Shown here: positions 1 through 11,211 of the stretch, one piece after another
Layout: each line of letters starts with the position of its first letter
Position numbering within the stretch: the stretch's first letter is position 1
Assembly (NCBI GenBank): GCA_903813345.2
Contig: CAIIXF020000001.1
Location: 58,175,885-58,204,269, forward strand
Direction of reading: 5' to 3'
DNA length: 28,385 nucleotides
Source: Owenia fusiformis
Taxonomy: Eukaryota; Annelida; Polychaeta; Sabellida; Oweniidae
Program-made: the position numbers and the translations under genes
The notes under the pieces: model-generated
Seen by the model: the letters and a program-made list of their open reading frames with translations, nothing else
Databases searched by the model: none
Told to the model about the DNA's origin: nothing

Positions 1-130
1 TTTAAGAGACTTTTAGTTTTCAAAAAATACCCAACTGATGTTAAAGATCACATACTAACGATGAAATCATTAGAAATATACTACCACTAAAACTATTACT
101 TCATTATTTCTTAAATGTCTCCCCACTTAC
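1..130 (-). other. start of the next CAP intron (truncated by window)
   Basis: The minus strand begins with a strong GTAAGT donor at 130-125 and is AT-rich without a coding continuation. No further CARP exon is visible before the window ends. Confidence 0.7.
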
Positions 131-321
131 AACGAGCCATTTCTTGCCCTGCAGCTCCAATACAGGGGGCTTCTTAGCTTGCTGAGCAGGGGCAGAGGAA
201 GCAGCTGGGGTGTTGAATGCCTTGAATTTGGGGGCAACGGCTGGCTTTGCAAATGGCTTGGGACCTTGCCTTATAGCAGGATTCTTATGTGTCTTCATGT
301 CATCTGTCACTTTTTTCAGAC
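131..321 (-). CDS. CAP1: CAP exon: WH2 motif and entry into the CARP domain
   Basis: The exon follows an acceptor ending GGCAG (322) and ends at a consensus GTAAGT donor. It enters with two bases completing a glycine codon and leaves in phase 0. It begins [15 protein letters not shown], the CAP WH2 actin-binding motif (human [15 protein letters not shown]-like). A low-complexity Lys/Pro/Ala linker ([15 protein letters not shown]) follows, then [11 protein letters not shown], the conserved first strand of the C-terminal CARP domain (human VLELEGKKWRV). The WH2 motif binds actin monomers and promotes nucleotide exchange, while the CARP barrel binds ADP-actin and dimerises. An ATG-led reading from 328 is an artefact of intron sequence; the real exon starts at 321. 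Confidence 0.93.
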
Positions 322-472
322 CTGCCATGAATTCATATTATTCATTTATATTTCATTCTAAGTTCTCAAATTTCAAGCAATTGAACAGTCTATGATAAAT
401 AGAAACAATGAGTAAGTCAAAAGTTTTAGTGTTGAATATTGTTATTATCAAGTTACAAAATAATAGTCCAAC

Positions 473-671
473 CTTTGGTGATGTCCGCTCCTTTGTTGAG
501 ATCACTGAAGAGTTTCGATCTGGTTGCAGCATCGTCATCGCCACTAGGAGCTGCCCCTGCATCTACTGGTGGTGGGGGTGGTCCAGGGGGTGGTGGAGGG
601 GGTGCACCTCCAGCAGGAGGAGGGGGAGGGGGTCCAGCAGCAGCAGGTGGAGCAGCATCAGCATTGACTCC
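473..671 (-). CDS. CAP1: CAP exon: polyproline (profilin/SH3-binding) region
   Basis: The acceptor is TTGTACTTCCAG (ends 672) and the donor is the weak GTTGGA at 472. The exon enters in phase 0 and leaves one base into a glycine codon, matching the next exon. The product opens GVNADAAPPAAAG and then carries three proline runs separated by Gly/Ala (GPPPPPP, APPPPPPG, PPPPPV). Next come an acidic GDDDAATRS and SKLFSDLNKGADITK, which matches the helix just before the WH2 motif in other CAPs (human SSLFAQINQGESIT-like). In CAP the proline runs bind profilin and SH3 domains such as Abl and cortactin/Abp1. On the plus strand the same bases read as a Gly-rich frame, which is only a shadow. Confidence 0.92.
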
Positions 672-729
672 CTGGAAGTACAAAGTCAAGAAGGTTATCT
701 TTTGTATGTTATGAATTTTTGAACTACTG

Positions 730-907
730 CATGTAGTCTGAGATCACATGTATAGATATCAAATTGACATAAACATTGTGGTCTGACATCACATATATAA
801 GCATTGTACTGACATATACATTGTGATCTGACAGCACATATATAAGCATCATAATGACATATACATTGTGGTCTGACATCACATACATATTGCATCACAC
901 TGATCAT
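730..907. repeat. 45-bp minisatellite (about 4 copies)
   Basis: Three clear 45-bp units start at 773, 818 and 863, each with the core CATTGTGGTCTGACATCACA and an ATATATAAGCAT segment. A degenerate unit precedes them from about 730. Because 45 is a multiple of three, the minus strand reads as 15-residue repeats (ICDVRPQCICQ-like) in an open frame ending just before the polyproline exon. This frame has no start or splice context that would join it to CAP. Confidence 0.85.
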
Positions 908-2194
908 TATAAAGACATGTGAATGAGAAATGTCAGATCATTATCAAGTGCAAATCTGATGGTTGTCCCGACTCTGAGAGTTGCAATATTTCTTAATAAA
1001 CATACATTTTTTATATTGCTCTGTAATCTGAAATTGTTATTTTTCACTCAATTCATCGTTAACAATTCTGAATCAATTAAAGTAAACAAACAAAATAAAA
1101 TTTGTTTTTTCAATTCCATCTACATTTGGGATTAGATTTGATGGTAAATAAAATTGACTTAAAAATCAGATCTGAGAGATTTTACTGTCTGTTGGTGCAA
1201 ACCAAACGGTAAAAAGTGAGAGATTTCTGGAAACATTTGTGCATTTGTTGTCAATAAAACAAGTTGGCATTTTGGATTGATGACAAGCCAAAAATATGCT
1301 TTTAATGATGATTGCTCTTTTAAAGGCATACATCATCTTTGCGTTTATTATCTATTACAACTCTCCCATTTGTTCACGTCTGCTTCAGAGCCGTCAACAT
1401 CAGGGTGAATAGCCGACTGGTAAATGCATATCCTATACATTTCATGGCTATCAAATTATTTTACCTCCATAGAAAATTACAAAATCATAAACTTCAAAAA
1501 TATAGTGATTTACTGGCAGTTCTGTTATTATTAGGAGTGAAAATTTATATTTGATATATTTAGGAATACCACAGTTGTCGACGCATATAAATTATGTTTT
1601 GGAAAATTGAGAAGAGAGTTCGTTTTTATGAAATATGACAACACCTGGCGATGGGTCATAAAAGTGGCTTGTTTTCTGTACCCTACGATCACCCCATCCT
1701 GACCTTTGTGGTTGAAAATCTTCACCGCAAAGGTCATGAATACTAGGATTATCTAAATGTAAAATTGTTTTTTCTCTTTCAAGTGACTGTTTATTTCAAT
1801 GCCAATTCTAACAAGAGAAGGAAAAGAGTAAGATGCTCTATCCAAAGAAAAATTGCAGTTTAGAAAAATATACAATTTGAGAGATGAAAAGATGTACTAT
1901 ATTCACCAGAAATCATTGCATAGAACAAAAATACTCATATTTCCAAAATAAGTTGCTAGCTTAGTACATTTATAGATAGAATGTTCTTTATATTATAACA
2001 AATTGATTTAATTACACCTAACGTCATGTAAGACAAGTGGGGGTGGCATGTAGAAAACACAGATGGAGAATCATGAAGAAACATTCTGTTTTTACAGATA
2101 TTTCTGGTGTGTGAAAAAATCCTCATCTGATTAAGACATCTGTCCTTCTATGTGTCAATTTCTTCACACTTTATTCGGTACTTCGAAAGAAGAA

Positions 2195-2208
2195 GGGGGG
2201 GGGGGGGG
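2195..2208. repeat. G14 homopolymer
   Basis: An uninterrupted run of fourteen G lies in AT-rich intron, preceded by GAAGAA. The length of such a run is unstable and prone to sequencing error. Confidence 0.9.
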
Positions 2209-3572
2209 AATTATATTAAATATGTCATGAAGACCCTCAAAACCTAAATATAAAAAAAATAAGGCCCAAAAATAGAATGCTACACCTCATGTTTCGTACT
2301 CATTCCAATACTATTATTTAAAAAATGACCCTTGTCTTATTGAGATAACATGTACATAAGGTACAAAGGCTCTCAAAAGTGTTAAAATCCAAAGATTGAG
2401 ACATGCCCTGGTCAAATAATGAAAATGTAACCCACTGACCCATGGAGCAACAGCCACTAGCAGTATATGTATGCCATTAACAAAACATATGGTTTCATAC
2501 TATGAGATTATTACTATTCCAGATTACAAAATGTGTAGTACTATTCTGGCCAGAGGTTCTGGCAGGAAGCCCAGATTAGCAGGACAAGCACCCTCATGTT
2601 CAGATGGACAGTACAAGGCTGCAGCATCACCTGATGAACATTTTCACTTTTAACAGACAGAGAAAGCCTTCAAGATGTTTTAACATTGCAGCAATGCAGT
2701 AAAATTTGAGATTATCTCTCTTCAGAATCCTAGGTAAAATTGATCAGTTATGACATACATGTAAATTCAAAATTCCATACATCATAAGGAAATCAACACA
2801 TCACACACAAGTAAAGCATACTTTGCAACTCAGGTAAAAAGTCAAGTAAGAAAGAACAGCCATGGCTGTGTGTTATATGACGGATTGCTTCAATCAATAG
2901 GAGTCTATAAAGTACACACACATCTTGGTTCAAGTTCCAGGAAGAATCTTGTAATTACCTATTTGAGCCAGGTGGCCAACAATTTCACAGGCCATTCACA
3001 TCAACTTCAAAAAGAAACATTAGGTATAGGATTACAATATGTTTGTTTCAAACTTGAGGCTGTTTACATGTATCCTTCTACTGGTCTCCTCCCTTTTATA
3101 GATTAGTACCTACAGAAATAATTACCTGGACTATGCCTACATAACAGGAGATAGTCTTTTTGGTACCAAGCAAAAACAGGTTCCAAAATAACCTTGAAAT
3201 CATAAGTCTGTTTAGCAATATTATTTTTGCTCAGGTCTGTGCAATCGGGAACAGATGTGGCAAAAATAAACATGAGTTGGTAAGGATTTTTTCCCAATCA
3301 AAATTTCGAATATGAATTAATGATTAAGACTTTTAACCATGAGAAATATGTATGTCTCGTAAAGAATGAATCCATTGTTGCCCTTATTCAATATCAGTTG
3401 GCTTCCTGCATGCAATACAATTCTCCTGTTTTTAAGAAAATAATCCCTAGCTATGCATATGACCTAAGGCTCATATGTATGGACGAGAACACCAGGTATG
3501 GTAATTTCTATGATTAAATTGGACTGGGTTGTATAAATACAAAACCCCATGGTAACAAACATAAAACACAGT

Positions 3573-3770
3573 TGTTGTTGGTGAGGCTCTGTGATGTCAT
3601 AATAAAGTAGTGATGTCACAATTAAAGGGTAACACATAACCTTTAGCAAACCGAAAACTCATTGTTGGTGTTGCCATTTAGTATATAAAAGAAGCTATCC
3701 GGAAAAATGTTCAAGAGTACACGTGTTGAGGTCAATAAACCTCTGCCTGTTTGTGTAGCAATAGTGAAGT
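3573..3770 (+). mobile_element. possible LTR fragment or solo LTR (weak)
   Basis: Two copies of a CRE-like octamer TGATGTCA (near 3593 and 3611) are followed by a TATATAAAAG box near 3682 and, about 50 bp further, by GTCAATAAACCTC, which contains a polyadenylation signal. This order of U3 elements, TATA box and AATAAA is that of a retroelement LTR. I could not find matching TG...CA ends or a target duplication, and no internal region is present. Confidence 0.25.
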
Positions 3771-4044
3771 ATCATTTTTTTATTGTTGAAGTTTCAGGAT
3801 TTACCTATCAATATTATGACGATATTTTTGACTAATACAAGGGTTTATAATGGCCCATGCATCCTTTGGATAATTCGCCCTCTCAATATTTTCAGAATGT
3901 AAACTTTTCCATGGATTGTTTTATCTTCGGGAAGATTTCAATAAACTGGAATTCACCAAACTCCCCTAATTGTTTTTAAAATAGACTGATCCAGTAGATT
4001 CTTTGGGAGCCACAATGATGTTTTATGGGAAGCTTTACGTGTAA

Positions 4045-4573
4045 TAGACAGGTTCCAATTCTAATAATTCAAGTTTTTGAGGCATTTTTTAGAAAAAGCA
4101 ACAGACCTATTTTTACTCGATCAGTTTTTCATGCTGATAAAGATATTAAAAGATGACAGCTCAACGGGGTGGTCACGACACTGAATTTTGGCATTTTTAC
4201 CCTCCTAGGAAAATATTCTTGGGGGTACTATGAAACTAGTTCATAACTCAAAGGATATATGAGCTATTGTTCTGAGTTGTATATCATACATTGCTAGTAC
4301 AAATATGAATACTATCCTAAAGTTATAGGTTGATACCCTTATTGGTCTCAGAAAAAATACAATAAACAGGAAAAGGATACGCAATTTTTGTCTTGCCAAT
4401 TTTATATTTGTAGCTTCAAGCAAAATATGACAGCTTTAACAGCTCATAGTAGTATTCTAAAAACATTTCCAAGCTATGTGCGGTATTGTAATACATCTAT
4501 TTTAGTTATGAAGTTCTATTTTGTAATTTTAATATGACTTTATAATGCCCTACCCCTGGAAAATTGAAGAAAG
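4045..4573. repeat. left arm of an inverted dispersed repeat pair
   Basis: The block from ATAGACAGGTTCCAATT through GACAGCTCAACGGGGTGGTC to GCCCTACCCCTGG is repeated as the reverse complement at 7321-7686, at what looks like well over 80 percent identity. This copy carries about 180 bp (roughly 4190-4375) that the other lacks. There is no coding capacity. It is probably a non-autonomous transposon copy of unknown class. Confidence 0.85.
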
Positions 4574-7320
4574 TGAATGTGGTGAATTTTATCATTTTGC
4601 AGCATTAAGTTAGAAACATGTATTGATAGACACCAAATCAATAAATTCATACCATCATCAAATGTTAGGTGACATTCTAATTCATTTATTATTAGAATAT
4701 AGGACTTAAGATATTTTATATGTAAGTTTTCAATTTAGTACATGTATCATAATAAAATCTAGTGTAATCACATACTAGAGAGGACATTGACATAAAGTCT
4801 AAACATTATAATCATCAATTGATCTCATTTGAGCAACTAGACTACGGTGGCCATCATGCACAAGTAATGTACTACAGTGCCCCATGTACTAGGGCACGAG
4901 TTATTTGAGCCATATATACCTCCTGGTATATACCTTTACAACCCATTCAGAAGGGTCATTTACAACGTGCAAAACATGGCAAAAGTTCCGTAAAACTGTT
5001 AGTTCTCATCATCTGACCATATAGCAGAGTCCTCATTAAGCCATGATGCATCACAGCCAGATGTTAGAAAAGTAGCTAAGAATCTTTTTTATTAACCAAA
5101 GATGACTTTCCCACCGATGGTGCCTCACACTTGTACAACTTAGTATAACTTATTCATTATTATTTGGGAGAATTTGAACATTTCCCCTTTTTTACACTTT
5201 GAATTTTAAACAACATTACCAATGGGAGATATTATATTTGAGATTGTAAGAAATACATTGGTAGGTCAACTGTACATGTTGCTTTCAATTTTGTTTACTC
5301 TACATAGATCTGATTCTGCATTTAAATACCAAGACTTCAGTTTACTTCAACCGTCATGACTAAAGCATTTGATAGTATTTACATAATAATGTTATAAAGG
5401 AGCATGTAGGTTATCGCAAACAACTTCAGACAATGGTCCTTTTTAATGAGATTTTAGGAGATCTGCATTTTAACCATTAAAAACTAACGTTTTCTTCTAT
5501 CTGATGGCATATTTGAATTCTGTGAGTAATTCTCTATCAAAACAACTTTGATTTGCACTGTTATTTACCATTATTCAAATTCTAATGATTTTCTGGTTGT
5601 CTAAAAAAGGTCGGGCTAAATCCCCATTGACACAATGCTGAAAAACCTTTAAAAGTTCATTAACTCTTACAAGGATCACAATTTTAATGTGAAATCACAA
5701 TCTACATGTCAATAAGATCATATAGTTACATTCCAATGATGTTTTAAGTTGATCTAAATGGAATTACTTCTTAAATCAAGAAATTAAGTGACTCTGGCAA
5801 TACATTTACATGTATTCTAGCCCTACCCAAGCTCTACCAATACCCATGATGCCATCTATTTTTCATTTATATGGAAAAAGGTCAATTCTTACTTGAATTA
5901 TGAATATTTTCTGACCATGAACAGATCTATTCATTATCTTCAAGAAAAGTAAATATAATCATGATTAATCAGACCTAAGTGATATTAAAGGGAATGGCCC
6001 AATTAACATACTTTTTACTAAAAATGATGACCTAGATTTACCAAAGATGCAACCTTTAATTATATTGTTTAATGCATAATTAGAATATGCTTTGAGACAT
6101 GTTCTATTTCCTAAGAGGAAAAGTGGATTGCTCCAGGGACTTTAAAGACACTGAATTTAGATGACCAAAATGAACTGAAACCAATGGATAGCATGAATTT
6201 TTTCAAAGGGGAAATAACATGGGGAACACTAATCTTAGGGGAATTAAATTTTCTTTTCAAGAGCTATTTGATACATTAAAATAAAGAACAGTAATGAATT
6301 AAACATTGTTAAAATGATTGCATTTTTGGTGAAAATGAGGTCAACAACTTTGAAAAAATATATTGATGGGTTGATTGCTAGTGAAATATCTCCGAGTCCG
6401 ATTGACTTTATTATCCCTGTATACCTGTCTTCATGGTCAGGAAATAGTCATAATCAAAGATATAACTGTCTGAAATTGTTTGTGATAACTTACCTGAACC
6501 TTTGCAGGTCAAATCAGGAGTGACACAATTTATTTCCACCAAATTTTTGACATGTCTTCAAATACGATAGTATTTTCTTCATAAGATAGAGTGAAGATTG
6601 GGCATTAGGTGTATAAGTCCCAGACCACGATAAATAAAAAAAAAAAATAACAACAAAATGACATAGAACTGATAAACGTTTTCTCTTGTGCGTGTCAGCC
6701 ATGGTCTACCAAATTAATTGCTATTCAGTGGGAAGAAACTCACTTTTCAGTTTCCATTTTAATTTCCTGACAAATAGAGCGATCATCCCAGCATTTTTTC
6801 TATGATCTATGTGTCGCCATAGCAACTTCTGTTTTAGAGAACAATAGAAAAGATTACTTTACCATAAATTTAATCATCCCACATTGTAGACATATTTAGA
6901 ATTAAAAATATGAAGAGAATGACAAAAACCTCTTAAAACACATTTCTTAGGAAACAAATAGTGTGGTATTTTTGTTACTATGGCAACAGAGTTTTTTTCT
7001 TTTTGTCATACAGATTACCTATCATACCAGGACCAAATCCTGAAAATTGAAAATTTGAATTCAGTATCTTCATTAGTATCTTAGATATATAGGTTTCGCA
7101 TAGTATCTCCTGCAGATTTCATCGAAGTATAAGGAAAATGCTCTGAAGAGGGATGCCCAAGGATGCCACTTAACAGTTCTGGTATTTTTGAGTTCCCAAC
7201 CCTCTATTAATGGGAATAGTTAACCATTGTAAAGCTACTCATGGTTAACTGACAGAATTGATTGTATCTTCAACTAAGAAGTCAATAAAATGTTAAAACC
7301 AGAAGAAAACCACACCAACT

Positions 7321-7686
7321 TTCTTCTATTTACCAGGGGTAGGGCACTATAAAGTCATATTAAAATTACAAAATAGTACTTCATCACTATAATAGATGTA
7401 TTACAATATCACACATAGCTTGGGAATGTTGTTAGAATACTACTTTGAGCTGCTAAAGTTATCATATTTTGCTTGAAGCTACAAATATAAAATAAGCAAG
7501 AAAAAATGACAAAAATTGCATAGTTACGCTAAAATGCAGTATCGTGACCACCCCGTTGAGCTGTCATCTTTTAATATCTTTATCAGCATGAAAAACTGGT
7601 CCAGAAAAAATAGGTCTGTTGCTTTTTCTAAAAAATGCCTCAAAAACTCTTTCCCTTGAGATATTCTGAAATTGGAACCTGTCTAT
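7321..7686. repeat. right arm of the inverted dispersed repeat pair
   Basis: Reverse complement of the repeat at 4045-4573. It runs from CCAGGGGTAGGGCACTATA, past GACCACCCCGTTGAGCTGTC, to GGAACCTGTCTAT. It is shorter by about 180 bp in the middle. The two arms are 2.75 kb apart within one intron. Confidence 0.85.
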
Positions 7687-8179
7687 AACCCTTTAAGTAA
7701 ACACACCTGAATCCCAATGTCTGATGAAAGAAAATACATAACTTATTGCTTAACATTTTCATTCAGAGAGATTTGAGTATGCAAAGATTTGAGTATGTGG
7801 AGATATGAGTATATCGAGATATGCATATACATGTATAGGAGTTATTAGCCTATGAATTCTTAAACCAGTACATAAAATGAAAAATATATGTAGTAAACTG
7901 TTTTCCTGCACTAGTACTTGCTTTGTTGAAAATGTCAGAGGCAGAAGTTCATTAGATTGACTGATAAACAACATCTATTGCCTTATATACACTAAGTAGG
8001 GCAAATCTGCAAATGGAGCAACATTTGAAAAATGAGAAAAAAGGTGCTCAAAGGAAAAAAAGGAATCAATTCATGAAACAGAAAATACTTCTGAATGTAA
8101 ACCATGTCAATATCACTCTCATTCTGAACATGCCCTTTGTTGTTTGTTGATTATGGGAATGGAATGTTTACTTAAGCCT

Positions 8180-8228
8180 TGCTAATTCCACTCTTTTCCA
8201 CTCTTTGCATTTCAAAACATGACTAACA
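8180..8228 (+). repeat. short dispersed repeat, copy 1
   Basis: TTGCTAATTCCACTCTTTTC and the following CACTCT...AAACATGA recur in the same orientation at 11163-11211 with a few differences. Outside about 45-50 bp the two copies do not match. Confidence 0.6.
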
Positions 8229-10020
8229 TTTCACCAAGGGGTCAACAGATTAAGAACAGGGAATTGTTTTTTTTTATAATTTACATGTATTTTAGTACTT
8301 CTTAACCCAATGTATGTCTACTTTCTTAAGTGATCTGGAAAATGAGATTTTTAGAGGCCAGCCAGGGGTCAGTCACCTGGCAACATATTTTTACCTTTTT
8401 TTAATTATGCACTGATATATTCAGCTATATACTTCATATTCTTTAAACCAAAGGAGAACATAAATGTTATAATTGGATAAGAATGGCTTAAAAATAATGT
8501 AGCAATCTCAAATCATCTATCATGATTATCAATAAAAGATGTGTTGCGTAGAATCTTCTTTAATTCGTGACGTCTTATTTTATTTTGGTTGTAGTTCTCT
8601 CGGCCTCAATCTTAGGCTCTCCACACCTGTCCAAAGTGATATTCTTGCATATACAAATAACACAATTTGTTTAAAGTTAGGAGCAAAAAGCTACACAAAC
8701 CCCATCAATTTTAGCAAAAATGTAAGAAGATCTGTTTTATTAAGAATCAATTTCCAGATAATTCTAGGTGGAGAAATTCCAGCATGGCAAAACTATCTGT
8801 TGGAAAAGCAGAATCATTCTGCCTAATTTAATGTCAATATTATGTTTGATGCGGCACTGTGACCATCTGTTATAAGTGCCATAGTTATGAACTTAATAAA
8901 GTATTATCTTCTGGTGTTTTGAATTTTTTGGGGAATAGGCATCAGGATGTTGTTGCCATTTCTCCACATAGATTTTTGATAAAAAATTGCTTCAATCCTT
9001 GCATCAATTAGCATTTTAATTAGGAAAATGAGAAAATCCGTGCTGATTATTTTTTTTATTTACAGGGATCTAAGTTATGGGACCCATAGTTTAAAAAAAA
9101 TAATAGAGAATTTTTGATACTTTCAAACTTTTTTGTAAGGGTGGTGTCTTAGAACAGTAAACTGTGACAGTGCTCGGGCAAAAAATTCTGTACTGTACAA
9201 ATTTCAAGAAATTCCCTTTGTTGGAGTCTGGACTGATCATGGCGTGTGCCATGTATGACTATGGCCCATACGTGATTTATTTTTGAAAAGTGTCAGTATT
9301 TTAAAAAAAACACACTTCTGTTTGCAAGTTCATTGGCAGAGGTTTTCACTATATTTAAGTACAAATGTAAGGCAGATTGTAGTTTTTGTATCAAACAGTT
9401 GTGTTTTGATAAGGCTGATTGTTATGTTGAATATTCATGAAAGACTGACATGGCTCATGAAAAAAGCATGTACATGTTACAATTATAACTACAATCTATC
9501 TGTTGATGATGTCACTCATGGTGCAGAATATGCTGAAACGTACACCAGAACAAGGGTATTCTTTAGAGAGTAATACTCACTGGATGTATACAGGATATAA
9601 TTAGCAAGATATCATTATCATATCATTTCTTGACATTTCCTTTATGTCAGAATTGGCAAATTGGCAAATTGAGGATAAAAGACATCTGAGAGAATGAAGA
9701 AGTGCATCAATTACTTCAGATTCATTGCTTTATCGAAAATATTTTGAAGTTTTTGAGTCAAAGTTTCTGAATTAGACAAAACATTTTCTATGAAAATACG
9801 TATGTAGGTTCACTGTACATTTAAATTCTTTCCAAGACCTTCAAATAAAATGTAGAAAACATTGATTAACTGAATATTTTGTTGTGAATAAAACATTATA
9901 AATTGCAGACTGGACCTTATATCTATCATGTTTATGACAAGCCTTTTAATAAATGATTGAATTTCACTTTAAGGCCATTTCAATTTCCAAACTCTTCACA
10001 TGTAGCTGCATCTCACAATG

Positions 10021-10040
10021 AACAAACAAACAAACAAACA
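10021..10040. repeat. (CAAA)5 microsatellite
   Basis: Five uninterrupted AAAC/CAAA units lie inside the long CAP intron. Confidence 0.9.
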
Positions 10041-11159
10041 TACTGACTCAACTTAGTATGATGTCCATATGTTTGCGTGGGTTGAAGACATATGATTGTT
10101 TATTTCAACAGATTTCATCTAAGCCCCAGTCAAACTGATGATGCCAAAAATTGGGGAGTTATCTAGATTACTCACACAATTTGAAAATAAAAACTGGCAA
10201 AATTTTTCTTTTCTGCACAATTATTCAGTTTTTTACAAGTTTCAATACACTTTAAAAGTCCCATTTTTTGCAATACAGGATGAATTTGTTTGAGAATATA
10301 CCCAGCATTTAACAGGTGGAGAAAATGCAACTGATGCGCCTTATGGCCATCATTAATAACATATTTTACAAATTGGCGATATTTTCCAAAAGTACATTTC
10401 CTTGATGTTTTCTAATTGCTTTGTTATTCTGAGCAATTGTGAAATTGATGAAGCCATTGGTGAAAAATGGACTTCCCAATGTCATTCTTTGCTTCATATG
10501 AAGCGAATGACCCTGAACACACACATGCAGCATGATGTAAGTAGGTAAATGTTACGTCATACACTTAAATGGCATTGTAATATAAAATTTGATTGAAAAG
10601 CACTATGGATACATGTAGCTGAATTAGGGGTTGTAGATAGACGGAGGTATATAAATTAATTCTCGGAAACATCATTTTTTCTCTAAACTCTAGTAACGAC
10701 CCCAACAGTATTGAAGTGATATGTTCATTCTGCCCAAGAGCCAAAAGGCTAAAACTAAGGACACTACCTCTTTAATACTGCAAAAATCACTTAAACGAGA
10801 TAATTATGATATAGAACTTTTAAAAGTGTGATAAGAACCATGAGGGCCATTAAAAATGAATTAAACACTTCTCAGAATGACCTGAAATTCTGATAGGAAG
10901 AACTCAATACCCTAAGGTAGACCTGCCATTATCAGAATTGCTTATATTCATACATTTCCCTTCTAATCCTATCTTATCAGAGGTAATGTAGTTGATCTTT
11001 ACCTGGTAAGGTATATCAGAAGAAGTAAGTCAACCCGTGCCAAAATGTACGTCTGCTCTTGCCTTTTTACATCATTTCTCTCTAAAATTTGACTGAACTA
11101 CAATATTTTCTGACATTTCTATATAATTTAGAATGTTAACTACATGCCTGTTCACTTTA

Positions 11160-11211
11160 TTTCTTGCTAATTCCGCTCTTTTCCACTCTGTTTTTGATTT
11201 TTAAACATGAT
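11160..11211 (+). repeat. short dispersed repeat, copy 2
   Basis: Second copy of the 8180-8228 segment (TTGCTAATTCCGCTCTTTTC, CACTCT, AAACATGA). Element class is unknown. Confidence 0.6.

Noticed and set aside
439-714. Glycine-rich plus-strand ORF
   Set aside because: It is the complement of the CAP polyproline exon; the minus-strand frame has family homology and splice sites.
8539-8826. 95-codon plus-strand ORF in the long intron
   Set aside because: The composition is not protein-like, I recognise no family, and it has no splice or repeat context; this length is expected by chance in 15 kb.
9283-9573. 96-codon plus-strand ORF
   Set aside because: No recognisable motif and no supporting signals.
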